This document shows positions 41,245 through 49,310 of a DNA stretch of 64,000 nucleotides, piece after piece. Each line of letters opens with the position of its first letter. Position 1 is the stretch's first letter. The stretch is from Amycolatopsis vancoresmycina (GTDB lineage Bacteria > Actinomycetota > Actinomycetes > Mycobacteriales > Pseudonocardiaceae). The stretch spans positions 186,001-250,000 of the forward strand of contig NZ_JNYY01000016.1 in NCBI RefSeq assembly GCF_000716785.1, given 5' to 3'. The notes under the pieces were generated by a model. That model searched no databases. It had not been told where the DNA came from and saw only the letters and a program-made list of their open reading frames with translations. A program made the position numbers and the translations under genes.

Positions 41245-41615
41245 GTCCCGGTGCCCTCGGTACGGCGGAAGACCAGCTTCACTCCCCCCTTGATTTCGCT
41301 GGAGAAGGACCCGACGAGCCGGACTTCGCCCTTCGCGGTGAGGTCCAGGTTCACCTCGAAGGCATCGAGCCCGAACGCTTCCGATGCCTCCCCGGCCCGC
41401 CGGAAGGCGTTGGCCAGCCGCGAGCAGACGGCCGACAGGTTCCGCGCCAGCTCTTCCGAGTCCAGTTCACCGATCCGCCCCGCGACCTGGCGCGCGGTCG
41501 AGAACAGGCCCTTCTCACCGTCGACGCCCGGATCCACCCACACGATCGGGATGCCGGCTCCGCTCACCGCCGTCACTGCCTCGCCCTCGCCTTCGTCCGA
41601 CGCACCAGCTTGCAC
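41241..41615 (-). CDS. Small Pepco-like (peptidase co-occurring) domain protein
   Basis: The frame is 124 aa from GTG 41615; no clear SD is seen, and the internal GTG at 41576 with GAGG before it is an alternative start. The C-terminal part (FEVNLDLTAKGEVRLVGSFS followed by GGVKLVFRR) and the WVDPG region with a helical middle match my memory of the Pepco domain, which accompanies caspases and trypsins in effector operons. It is translationally coupled to the caspase-Hsp70 gene and is probably its adaptor, sensor or inhibitor. Confidence 0.65.
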   Translation of the reverse strand: MQAGASDEGEGEAVTAVSGAGIPIVWVDPGVDGEKGLFSTARQVAGRIGELDSEELARNLSAVCSRLANAFRRAGEASEAFGLDAFEVNLDLTAKGEVRLVGSFSSEIKGGVKLVFRRTEGTGT

Positions 41616-41754
41616 CGGAAAGACTCGGGATGATCAAGCATCGTGTTACGACCGCGTCCTGGGTGCCGCTGACAAAGCGGCCGCTTACAATGGCGGGCAG
41701 CGGATCGGCCGTCGGGGCCGCCGGTGGGGCGGGGCGATCTGGGAGGATCAGCGG

Positions 41755-42375
41755 ATGACGATGTCGCTGTCGGCCGAACTGTGGCCGGACGTGCAGCCCG
41801 AGACCGCGCGGCGGCTCATGCTCGCCGGGGTCGAGGCCTTCGCCAAGCGCGGGTACCACGCCACCACCACGCGGGACATCGCCGGGGCCGCGGGGATGTC
41901 GCCCGCCGCGCTCTACGTGCACTTTCCCTCCAAGGCCGCGCTGCTGTTCGCCATCAGCCGCTACGGGCACGAGCAGACCCTCGCGCTCGTCGAGAACGTC
42001 GTCGCCAAGGAAGCCGATCCGGTGGCGCGGATCCGGCTCATCGTCGAGGACTTCGTGGCCTGGCACGCTCGGCGGCACACCGTCGCCCGGGTCGTCCAGT
42101 ACGAGTTGCAGGCGCTGCCCGAGCAGGAGTTCGAGGTGGTCGCCGAGCTGCGGCGGCGGATCGAGCGGATCGTGCGGGAAGTCATCGCCGCGGGCACCGA
42201 CGCCGGCGTGTTCACCGTGTCGGACCCGCACGTCGCCGCGCGGGCCGTGCTCTCGCTCGGGGTCGACGTCGCCCGCTGGTACACCGAGCGGGCGCGGCAG
42301 ACACCGACCGCGCTCGGCAAGGAGTACGGCGGGCTCGTGCTGCGCATGCTCGGCGTGATGCCCGTCACAGACTGA
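41755..42375 (+). CDS. TetR/AcrR family transcriptional regulator
   Basis: This 206-aa regulator starts at ATG 41755, with GGGAGGA 7 nt upstream. The N-terminal HTH (TTTRDIAGAAGMSPAALYVHFPSKAALLF, residues about 39-67) and a KstR2-like C-terminal domain (from ARIRLIVEDFVAWHARRHTVARVVQYEL) suggest a lipid- or acyl-CoA-responsive repressor. It is divergent (139 bp) from the Pepco/caspase-Hsp70 operon and 67 bp before the AlkZ-like gene, so it might control either. Confidence 0.9.
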   Translation: MTMSLSAELWPDVQPETARRLMLAGVEAFAKRGYHATTTRDIAGAAGMSPAALYVHFPSKAALLFAISRYGHEQTLALVENVVAKEADPVARIRLIVEDFVAWHARRHTVARVVQYELQALPEQEFEVVAELRRRIERIVREVIAAGTDAGVFTVSDPHVAARAVLSLGVDVARWYTERARQTPTALGKEYGGLVLRMLGVMPVTD

Positions 42376-42442
42376 GCGGTCGTTCAACACCCCTCGCCAA
42401 TAGCGGTCACACTCTGTCCGCTTTCTCTGCCAGAGTGACTCC

Positions 42443-43531
42443 GTGCCGAAACTGGACACGCGCGCCCTCAACCGCGCCACGCTCGCCCGCCAGCTGCTGC
42501 TCGAACGGGCCACCCTCCCCGTGCACGACGCCGTCGCACACCTCGGCGGCCTGCAGGCGCAGGAGCCGCAGGAACCGTTCACCGGGCTGTGGTCACGGCT
42601 GCGCGGCTTCGCCCCGGCGGCGCTGGACGAGCTGCTGACCGGGCGGCACGTGGTGCGGACCCACCTCATGCGCCGGACCGTGCACCTGCTCACGGCGGGC
42701 GACGTGCTCGCCTGGCGGACCCGCTTCGACGCGATGCTGCGCCAGCGCGTCCTCGGCACCTACCGCCGCGAACTCGCGGACGTCGACCTCGGCGAGCTCG
42801 CGGCCGCGGGCCGGGCGGTGCTGGCCGACGGCGAGCCGCGCTCGATGGGCGAGCTGGCCAGGGCGGTCGCCGGCCGGTGGCCCGCCGCGGGGCCGCGGCC
42901 GCTCGGCGAGATGCTCGTCGCCGCGCTGATCCCGATGGTCCAGCTGCCGCCACGCGGGCTGTGGCGGACCAAGGCCGGCGTGCGCAACCTGCCGCTGCCG
43001 GCGTGGCTGGGCCGTGACGGCGACCCGCTCGACCCGGCCGACGGTGTCGGGCAGGTCCTGGTGCGCCGCTACCTGGCGGCCTACGGCCCGGCGGCGACGG
43101 CGGACCTGCGCGCGTGGTCCGGCCTGGCCGGGCTGCCGGCGGCGGTGAAGGCGGTGCGCGAAGAGCTGGTGGCCTTCCGCGACGAGCGCGGCCGCGAGCT
43201 GCTCGACCTGCCGGACGCCCCGCGCCCCGGCCCGGACACGCCGGCACCGGTCCGGTTCCTGCCGGCGTTCGACAACGCGATCCTCGGCTACGACGACCGC
43301 ACCCGCATCATCGACGACGCCCACCGCGGGCTGTCGGTGGCGGGCGAGCGGGTGGTGCTGGTCGACGGCCGGGTCACCGCCACCTGGACAACCGACGGTG
43401 ACGCGGTCGTGGTGCGGCCGCTGCGGCGCCTGACCGCACGAGAACGCCGTGAGGTGGCCGCCGAAGGAAGCGAACTGGCGGCGTTCCTGACCGACGGCGA
43501 GAGCGACCGCGCGCGGGTGGAACCGAGCTAG
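42443..43531 (+). CDS. AlkZ-like winged-helix DNA glycosylase family protein
   Basis: This 362-aa protein of the HTH_42 family starts at ATG/GTG 42443 (MPKLDTRALNRATLARQLLL). The Q-x-Q motif Gln38-Ala-Gln40 in HLGGLQAQEPQ is the catalytic motif of AlkZ, which unhooks DNA interstrand cross-links and alkylated bases. Many AlkZ paralogues sit in antibiotic clusters as self-resistance; none is evident here. Three winged-helix repeats are expected by family knowledge. It overlaps the convergent WYL regulator stop by 4 nt. Confidence 0.88.
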   Translation: MPKLDTRALNRATLARQLLLERATLPVHDAVAHLGGLQAQEPQEPFTGLWSRLRGFAPAALDELLTGRHVVRTHLMRRTVHLLTAGDVLAWRTRFDAMLRQRVLGTYRRELADVDLGELAAAGRAVLADGEPRSMGELARAVAGRWPAAGPRPLGEMLVAALIPMVQLPPRGLWRTKAGVRNLPLPAWLGRDGDPLDPADGVGQVLVRRYLAAYGPAATADLRAWSGLAGLPAAVKAVREELVAFRDERGRELLDLPDAPRPGPDTPAPVRFLPAFDNAILGYDDRTRIIDDAHRGLSVAGERVVLVDGRVTATWTTDGDAVVVRPLRRLTARERREVAAEGSELAAFLTDGESDRARVEPS

Positions 43532-44487
43532 GGCCCGACCGCCCGCGCGAACCGCTCCGCCACCTCCCGCAGCCGCTCCACCAGTCCCGCCGGTGCCTCC
43601 TCCACCACGAAGTCGTACCCCCACTGCGCCAGGTGGTACGGCACCGCGTCCAGACTGTTCGCCCCGGTCCGCACCCGGCAGCTGTGCTCGTCGACCGCCT
43701 CCACCACCCCCGCCGTCGGCGGGATCCGGCGGGCCAGCACCTCGGCCGGTGCGGCCACGCGCAGCACGAACTGGTGCGAGTACGGCGCCGTCGAGATCTG
43801 CCGCGAGACGTACTCGGCCAGGTCCGGCGCCGGTGGCTCGCGCGGGGCGAACCGAAAGCCCGCCGACGGCACGCCCGTGATCCGGTCGACCCGGAACGTC
43901 CGCCACGCCTCGCGGCCGAGGTCGAACGCCACCAGGTACCAGCGCCGTCCCGTGTGGACCAGGCGCAGCGGCTCCACCGACCGGTCCGTCGAGGCTCCCG
44001 TGCGGTCGCCGTAGCCGAAGCGCAGCCGCTCGTGGTCGCGGCAGGCCGCCGCGATCGCCGTCAGCACCGACGCGTCCACCGTCGGCCCCGCCCCCGGCAG
44101 GGAGAGCGTCGCCGCGTGCAGGGCGCCGACCCGGGGGCGCAGGCGCGCCGGCAGCACCTGCTCCAGCTTCGCCAGCGCGCGCACCGACGTCTCCTCGATG
44201 CCGCTGACCGTGCCGCTCGCCGCCGTGCGCAGGCCGACCGCGACCGCCACCGCTTCGTCGTCGTCGAGCAGCAACGGCGGCAGGGCCGCGCCCGCGCCGA
44301 GCCGGTAGCCGCCCGCCACGCCCGGGGTCGCGTGCACCGGGTAGCCGAGGGACCGCAGCCGCTCGACGTCGCGGCGGATCGTGCGGACGTCGACCTCGAG
44401 CCGGGCCGCCAGGTCCGCGCCCGGCCAGTCCCGGCGGGCCTGCAGCAGGGACAACAGCCGGAGCAGGCGTTCCGAGGTGCCGTACAT
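43528..44487 (-). CDS. WYL domain (YafY-type) transcriptional regulator
   Basis: The protein has 319 aa with start ATG 44487 (MYGTSERLLRLLSLLQ). The N-terminal HTH_11 (ADLAARLEVDVRTIRRDVERL) is followed by the WYL domain containing RWYLVAFDLGREAWRTFRVDRI near 195-216. It has a C-terminal WCX-type extension. WYL regulators sense nucleotides or nucleic-acid ends, and some guard defence systems. It is divergent (111 bp) from a nucleoside-deaminase-like gene, which may be its target. Confidence 0.9.
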   Translation of the reverse strand: MYGTSERLLRLLSLLQARRDWPGADLAARLEVDVRTIRRDVERLRSLGYPVHATPGVAGGYRLGAGAALPPLLLDDDEAVAVAVGLRTAASGTVSGIEETSVRALAKLEQVLPARLRPRVGALHAATLSLPGAGPTVDASVLTAIAAACRDHERLRFGYGDRTGASTDRSVEPLRLVHTGRRWYLVAFDLGREAWRTFRVDRITGVPSAGFRFAPREPPAPDLAEYVSRQISTAPYSHQFVLRVAAPAEVLARRIPPTAGVVEAVDEHSCRVRTGANSLDAVPYHLAQWGYDFVVEEAPAGLVERLREVAERFARAVGP

Positions 44488-44598
44488 GGCACGCAGTGTG
44501 CCAGACATCGAGGACAGATCCGGTCCGCGATCCGCCGGATAGTGCAGTCGGGCGGTCAAACACTTGCCAGGCGCCGCCCCGGCCGGAAAGAGTGGCGC

Positions 44599-45057
44599 AT
44601 GCCGATCGACCCGCACGCCCTGCTCGCCGTCGCCCGCGAAGAAGCCGAGCTCGGCAAGGCCGAAGGCGGCGTGCCGATCGGGGCCGCGCTGTTCGACACC
44701 GCGGGCACCCTGCTCGGCCGCGGGCACAACCGGCGCGTGCAGGACGGCGACCCGTCGATGCACGCCGAGACCGCGGCCTTCCGCAACGCCGGCCGCCGCC
44801 CGCACTACCGCGACACGATCATGGTCACCACGCTCTCGCCGTGCTGGTACTGCTCCGGGCTCGTCCGTCAGTTCGGTATCGGGCGCGTGGTCGTCGGCGA
44901 AGCGGAGACGTTCCACGGCGGGCACGACTGGCTCGCCGGGCTGGGCGTGGAGATCACCTTGCTCGACGATCCCGGCTGCACCGCGCTGATGACGGAGTTC
45001 ATCGCCGCGCGCCCGGACCTGTGGTTCGAGGACATCGGGGTGGAAAAGTCCGAATAG
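44599..45057 (+). CDS. Nucleoside/cytosine deaminase family protein
   Basis: This 152-aa zinc-dependent deaminase starts at ATG 44599 after GGAAAGAG. The active site is HAE in SMHAETAAF (His zinc ligand, Glu proton shuttle, about 53-56) and PCxxC in LSPCWYCSG (about 75-80). Its length and NRRVQDGDPSMHAE context resemble the yeast-type cytosine/guanine deaminase group. It probably salvages cytosine, guanine or related bases. It is 24 bp before the oxygenase gene on the same strand, and both may be cotranscribed. Confidence 0.9.
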   Translation: MPIDPHALLAVAREEAELGKAEGGVPIGAALFDTAGTLLGRGHNRRVQDGDPSMHAETAAFRNAGRRPHYRDTIMVTTLSPCWYCSGLVRQFGIGRVVVGEAETFHGGHDWLAGLGVEITLLDDPGCTALMTEFIAARPDLWFEDIGVEKSE

Positions 45058-45081
45058 GACAGTGCTGGACGAGGAGCCGGT

Positions 45082-46044
45082 ATGCCGTCAACCGTTCCGC
45101 TCGTGGACCTGTCGCCGTGGTTCGCGGGCACGTCCGAGGGCCGCGCCGACGTCGCCGCCCGGATCGACCACGCCCTGCAGGAGTCCGGCTTCCTGCTGGT
45201 CACCGGGCACGGCGTGCCGGACGGCCTGCGCACGCGGACCCGTGAGCTGGCCCGGCAGTTCTTCGCGCTGCCGGAGGACGTCAAGCAGCGCTACGCGGTC
45301 ACCGTCGGCGGCCGCGGCTGGCTGCCGCCCGGCGTCGAGGCCAACGGGTACGCGGAGGGCACCGAGACACCGCCGGACCTCAAGGAGTCCTACTCCGCGG
45401 GTGCGGACGCCAAGCTCGGCGTCGCCGAGATCGACGGGTTCTGGTTCCAGCCCAACGTGTGGCCGCACGAGGTGCCCGGCCTCGGCGAGGTGGCCACCGA
45501 GTACATGCGCCGGATGCGGGCGCTGTCGGACCACCTGCTGGAGATCTTCGCCGCGGCGCTCGGCCTCGCGGAGAGCCACTTCACCCGGCACACCGCGCAC
45601 CCGACGTACACCTTCAACATCAACTGGTACCCGCCGATGACCCACGTCGGGCCGCCGGAGCCGGACCAGTTCCGGATCGGCCCGCACACCGACTTCGGCA
45701 CGGTCACCGTGCTCGACCGCCAGGCCGGGCTGGGCGGGCTGCAGGTCTGCACGGCCGACGGCGGGTGGGAGGACGCGCCGTTCCACCCGGACGCGTTCAC
45801 GGTGAACATCGGCGACCTGATGGCCCGCTGGACCGGCGACCGCTGGCGGTCGACGCGCCACCGCGTCCTGCCGCCGCCGGCATCGGCCCCGGACGAGGAC
45901 CTGGTGTCCCTGATCTTCTTCTACGAAACCGACCACGACGCCCGGATCACGTCGCTGGCGCCGCCGCTGGGCACCCGGACCTACCCCGAGGTGATCGCGT
46001 CGGAGTACCTGCGGGAGAAGCTCGACGCCATCACGATGAGCTGA
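45082..46044 (+). CDS. Isopenicillin-N-synthase-like Fe(II) oxygenase
   Basis: This 320-aa double-stranded beta-helix oxygenase starts at ATG 45082 after GAGGAG. The iron triad is His202 and Asp204 (IGPHTDFGTVT) with His260 (STRHRV). The usual RxS motif, which binds 2-oxoglutarate or substrate carboxylate, reads LVS in EDLVSLIFF, so the Arg is missing. The N-terminal DIOX_N domain (VPLVDLSPWF to FFALPEDVKQRYA) is typical. With the deaminase gene 24 bp upstream, a pyrimidine- or base-oxidising role is conceivable. It overlaps the convergent GGDEF gene by 14 nt. Confidence 0.88.
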   Translation: MPSTVPLVDLSPWFAGTSEGRADVAARIDHALQESGFLLVTGHGVPDGLRTRTRELARQFFALPEDVKQRYAVTVGGRGWLPPGVEANGYAEGTETPPDLKESYSAGADAKLGVAEIDGFWFQPNVWPHEVPGLGEVATEYMRRMRALSDHLLEIFAAALGLAESHFTRHTAHPTYTFNINWYPPMTHVGPPEPDQFRIGPHTDFGTVTVLDRQAGLGGLQVCTADGGWEDAPFHPDAFTVNIGDLMARWTGDRWRSTRHRVLPPPASAPDEDLVSLIFFYETDHDARITSLAPPLGTRTYPEVIASEYLREKLDAITMS

Positions 46045-47311
46045 CGTCCGGTTCGGCGCAGACCGTCCGGTTGCGGCCCGCCGCCTTCGCCCGCAGCAAC
46101 GCCGTTTCCGCGGCCGGCAGCGCGTCCGCGAGGCCGCCGGCCGCGCAGCCCGCCACGCCGATCGACACCGTCACCCCGACGAACTGCGGGCCGTCGCCCG
46201 ACGCCTTCAGCGCCACCAGCGTCGAGGCGATCCGCAGCCGGATCCGCTCGGCGATGGCCATCGCGTCGAAGGCGCCGGTGCCGGGCAGCAGCACCGCGAA
46301 CTCCTCGCCGCCCGAGCGGCCCACGAGGTCGGCGGCCCGGACCTCGTCGCGCAGGGTGCCGGCGACCGCGCGCAGGACGGCGTCGCCGATGCGGGCGCCG
46401 TAGCGGTCGTTGAGCAGGCGGAAGTGGTCGAGGTCGAGCAGCAGCACGGCCGGGCCGGGACCGTGCCCGCCGAGCCGGTCCAGCCGGGCCTCGGCGGCGC
46501 CGCGCCACGACGCGGCGGTCAGCACGCCGGTGCCGGGATCGAGGGTGACGTGGTCGCGGCGCCCGGCCCCCAGCCCGCCGCGGTGCAGCACGACCGTGGC
46601 CCCGGCCAGCAGCGGCACCAGCAGCGGCGCGGCGCCGGCGGCCCAGGCGAGCGGGAGGCCGAACGCGGTCATCGCGGCGTCGAAGGCGTGCCCGGCGGCG
46701 GCGTCGCGGGGACGGCGGGGCCCGTCGGCGCCGGTCACGAGGGCGGCGTTCACCGCGAGGAACACCACCCCGGCGACGGTGAGCAGGCCGACGGTCCGGG
46801 CGTCGAGGGCCTCGCCGAGCGGCCGGACCCCGGTCGCGGTGAGGAAGGCACCGGCGGCGAGCCCGGCCAGCGCCGTCGCCGCGGCGCCGAACACCTGCCG
46901 GTACCCGGGTCTTCTGCGGACCCGGAACCACTGGTGCAGCGCGGAGAGCACGACCAGCGCGACGGCGAGGCCCGGCCGGAGCACGAGCACCCCGGCGAAG
47001 ATCCACGGCGTGTCGACGCCGGGGCCGAGCAGGGTGTCCTCGCGGTGGCGTTCCACCGGCCGCGCGAGTTCGGCCGACACCAGCATCCCGCCCAGGAGCA
47101 GCGCGAACGGCCCCAGCATCGCGGGCAGTGGCGGGAAGCGGAGGGCGGCGAGCACGACGGCGGCGACGGCGAGCGCGTCGACCCCGAGGAGGTAGCAGAC
47201 CTGGCCGCGGCGCGGCAGCCGCCACAGCGCCCAGCGCTGCAGGACGAGGGCGGGCAGGAACCGGCCCGGGCGGCGTTCCCCGCCGGCGGCGACCGTGGAA
47301 TCCCCCACCAT
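46031..47311 (-). CDS. Membrane GGDEF diguanylate cyclase
   Basis: The protein has 426 aa with start ATG 47311. About six to eight membrane helices (residues about 38-260) form a sensor region. The C-terminal GGDEF domain (about 268-426) carries DLDHFRLLNDRYG and the active-site signature SGGEEF, with VTVSIGVA after it, so c-di-GMP synthesis is expected. No RxxD inhibitory site is obvious. No EAL domain is present. It is divergent from the DasR-boxed chitinase gene (217 bp). In filamentous actinomycetes c-di-GMP controls development. Confidence 0.9.
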   Translation of the reverse strand: MVGDSTVAAGGERRPGRFLPALVLQRWALWRLPRRGQVCYLLGVDALAVAAVVLAALRFPPLPAMLGPFALLLGGMLVSAELARPVERHREDTLLGPGVDTPWIFAGVLVLRPGLAVALVVLSALHQWFRVRRRPGYRQVFGAAATALAGLAAGAFLTATGVRPLGEALDARTVGLLTVAGVVFLAVNAALVTGADGPRRPRDAAAGHAFDAAMTAFGLPLAWAAGAAPLLVPLLAGATVVLHRGGLGAGRRDHVTLDPGTGVLTAASWRGAAEARLDRLGGHGPGPAVLLLDLDHFRLLNDRYGARIGDAVLRAVAGTLRDEVRAADLVGRSGGEEFAVLLPGTGAFDAMAIAERIRLRIASTLVALKASGDGPQFVGVTVSIGVAGCAAGGLADALPAAETALLRAKAAGRNRTVCAEPDVSSS

Positions 47312-47416
47312 TTCGGCAAAGTAGCCGGAATGCGGGCCGGTGTCGATCCGCCTTCAGGGGAATTTCACATCGGTGGTCCGGACGACTCCGTGGGTCATTT
47401 TCCGACCGACGGAGGG

Positions 47417-47446
47417 TTGACACGCAATATTGGTCTAGTCCATTGT
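47417..47446 (+). promoter_or_regulatory. Chitinase promoter with DasR-responsive element (dre)
   Basis: ATTGGTCTAGTCCATT (47429-47444) matches the dre consensus ACTGGTCTAGACCACT bound by the GlcNAc-responsive repressor DasR in 13 of 16 positions. TTGACA at 47417-47422 is a good -35, and CATTGT at 47441-47446, 18 bp further, is a plausible -10. DasR would therefore sit on the core promoter, 85 bp before the chitinase ATG. Confidence 0.8.
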
Positions 47447-47528
47447 GTGGTGGCACACAGCACTCCTCCCGGGTTGATCCCGCCGCCTCAAACCGGAGGT
47501 GCTCCACCTGCGCGTTCGGAGGACCCCC

Positions 47529-48488
47529 ATGAAATCAGTGCGCCGTCTGCTCACCTTCGCGGCCGCGGCTTCGGCCGCAGTGGCGACGACGGTCGGGCTC
47601 GCCCCGCAGGCCATGGCCGCGGTCGACCCGGTGCTCGCCTCCCCGTACCTCTACCAGTGGGGCGGGCAGACCAGCCCGACCGCCGCGATGTCCGCGACCG
47701 GCGTGAAAGCGTTTACGCTCGCGTTCGTGCTGTCGGACGGCTCCTGCAACCCGAAGTGGGACGGCAGCCGTTCGCTGACCGGCTCGGACAAGACGATGAT
47801 CCAGAACATCCGCAACGCGGGCGGGGACGTGATCCCCTCCTTCGGCGGCTGGTCCGGCACGAAGCTGGGCTCGAAGTGCACGTCGGCGTCGGCGCTGGCC
47901 GGCGCGTACCAGAAGGTGATCGACGCCTACGGCCTCAAGGCGATCGACCTCGACATCGAGAACACCGACGAGTTCCAGAACAACACGGTCCAGGACCGCA
48001 TCCTCAACGCGGTCAAGCTGACCAAGCAGAAGAACCCGAACCTGAAGGTCGTCATCACCATCGGCACCACCACGACCGGCCCCGACTCGTGGGGCAAGCG
48101 CCTGATCAACCAGGCCAAGGCGATCGGGGCCCCGGTCGACGTCTGGTCGGTCATGCCGTTCGACTTCTCCAGCGGCGGCGACATGGCCGCGCACACGAAG
48201 TCCGCGGTCGACGGGCTGAAGAACCAGCTCAAGACCACGTTCGGCTGGAGCGACGACACCGCCTACCGGCACAGCGGCCTCTCCTCGATGAACGGCAAGA
48301 CCGACAACGCGGGCGAGACGGTCACCGTGGCGAACTTCAATTCCATCCGCAGCTACGCGGCGAGCCACCACCTGGCCCGCTTCACGTTCTGGGCCACCAA
48401 CCGCGACTGCAGCGGCGGCGGCGAATGCAGCGGCATCACGCAGGACAAGTACGCGTTCACCAAGGTCGTCGCCGGCTACACCGGCTGA
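47529..48488 (+). CDS. Secreted GH18 chitinase
   Basis: This 319-aa protein starts at ATG 47529, with GGAGGA 6-7 nt upstream. A Sec signal (1-30, MKSVRRLLTFAAAASAAVAT to AMA) precedes a single GH18 barrel with the catalytic AIDLDIE (acid Glu144), SFGGWSG and the end-of-barrel ARFTFWATNRDC. No chitin-binding domain is attached. It should hydrolyse chitin or chito-oligosaccharides outside the cell. The dre box upstream indicates DasR control by amino-sugar phosphates, integrating it with chitin use and development. Confidence 0.93.
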   Translation: MKSVRRLLTFAAAASAAVATTVGLAPQAMAAVDPVLASPYLYQWGGQTSPTAAMSATGVKAFTLAFVLSDGSCNPKWDGSRSLTGSDKTMIQNIRNAGGDVIPSFGGWSGTKLGSKCTSASALAGAYQKVIDAYGLKAIDLDIENTDEFQNNTVQDRILNAVKLTKQKNPNLKVVITIGTTTTGPDSWGKRLINQAKAIGAPVDVWSVMPFDFSSGGDMAAHTKSAVDGLKNQLKTTFGWSDDTAYRHSGLSSMNGKTDNAGETVTVANFNSIRSYAASHHLARFTFWATNRDCSGGGECSGITQDKYAFTKVVAGYTG

Positions 48489-48514
48489 CACGGGCCCGTA
48501 GTGGGGCAGTCGGA

Positions 48515-48550
48515 GGCCCTCTCACCGGCATCGGGGTCGGTGAGGGGGCC
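48515..48550. terminator. Bidirectional terminator after chitinase
   Basis: GGCCCTCTCACC (48515-48526) pairs with GGTGAGGGGGCC (48539-48550) with one G-U-type mismatch and a 12-nt loop, between convergent genes. Confidence 0.6.
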
Positions 48551-48558
48551 TTCGCGGG

Positions 48559-49050
48559 TCAGTGCCCCCAGCCGCCGCAGTAGTACGGGTTGCACGGGTA
48601 GGAGTTCCACGGCGGCGGGCTCCAGGTGGGTGGTCGCACGCTCGTCGTCGGGGACGGCGGCGGCAGCTCGACCGTCACGGTCGGCGTCGGGGTCGGCGTT
48701 TTGCGCGCGTGCATGACGACCGGGGACGGCGTGGTCGTTTCGGTCGGCACGGCCAGCACGGTCGAGGACGAAGGCACGGCGCTGGCCGGCTGCAGCTGCG
48801 GGAACTGCGTGGACCCGGGCACCGGATCCGACCGCGTGGCCAGCACGAGCACCAGCCCGCCGAGCACGACGATCACCGCCGAAGCCAGCGCCATCCGCGC
48901 GGCCCCGCTCGGCCCGGGTTCGCCCCCGGTGTCCCGGCGCGCGGCCAGCTCGGCGGCCCGCGACCCGGGTTTGCGCGGCCGCGCCCCGGTCTGCCGGAGC
49001 AGTTCGTCGACCGTGACCCGGTCCCGCCGCCTGCGCGCACTGCGCGTCAT
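48559..49050 (-). CDS. Single-pass membrane protein with Pro/Thr-rich tail, unknown
   Basis: The protein has 163 aa; ATG 49050 has GGAGG 6 nt upstream. The basic cytosolic N-terminus (MTRSARRRRDRVTVDELLRQTG) resembles the short N-terminal segment of many actinomycete envelope proteins. One helix (about 53-72) and a Thr/Pro/Ser-rich external stalk follow, ending in a Cys-, Tyr- and Trp-rich tip (YPCNPYYCGGWGH). The two Cys may form a loop. I do not recognise the function; wall attachment or a surface spacer is possible. Confidence 0.6.
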   Translation of the reverse strand: MTRSARRRRDRVTVDELLRQTGARPRKPGSRAAELAARRDTGGEPGPSGAARMALASAVIVVLGGLVLVLATRSDPVPGSTQFPQLQPASAVPSSSTVLAVPTETTTPSPVVMHARKTPTPTPTVTVELPPPSPTTSVRPPTWSPPPWNSYPCNPYYCGGWGH

Positions 49051-49240
49051 GCACGACCTCCACCTGATACCCCCGCCGCCGCGCTCGCCCGCGGCGGCCT
49101 GATCCGGGTGGATAGTAGAAACCCTTGCAGGAAAAGTAAACGCGCTGATCGCCGCGGTCTCGTTACCGTTCCGAGACAACCGGATCGCCCTCCCGGCCGT
49201 AGCCGTCAACGAGCGGGCAACCCCCCTGCCGCCACTGCCG

Positions 49241-49285
49241 CGAATGACTCATTCGGGACCTCGGACGTCCCGAATGAGTCATTCG
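49241..49285. repeat. Perfect 19-bp inverted repeat, each arm itself near-palindromic
   Basis: Arms 49241-49259 and 49267-49285 are exact complements with a 7-nt loop. Each arm contains GAATGA-N-TCATTC. The element lies 26 bp after the MurJ stop and can act as its terminator. The repeated inner motif suggests an interspersed intergenic palindrome family. Confidence 0.7.
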
Positions 49286-49310
49286 CGACGTTCGAACCGG
49301 CGGTGCGACC

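Noticed and set aside
39127..42375. 1082-aa open frame on the plus strand
   Set aside because: It is antisense to the caspase-Hsp70 and Pepco genes and has Arg/Gly/Pro-rich shadow composition typical of high-GC opposite frames.
42443..46044. Secondary-metabolite cluster (AlkZ-like, IPNS-like oxygenase, deaminase)
   Set aside because: There are no NRPS, PKS, RiPP or terpene core genes and no transporter; the genes are better read as unrelated.
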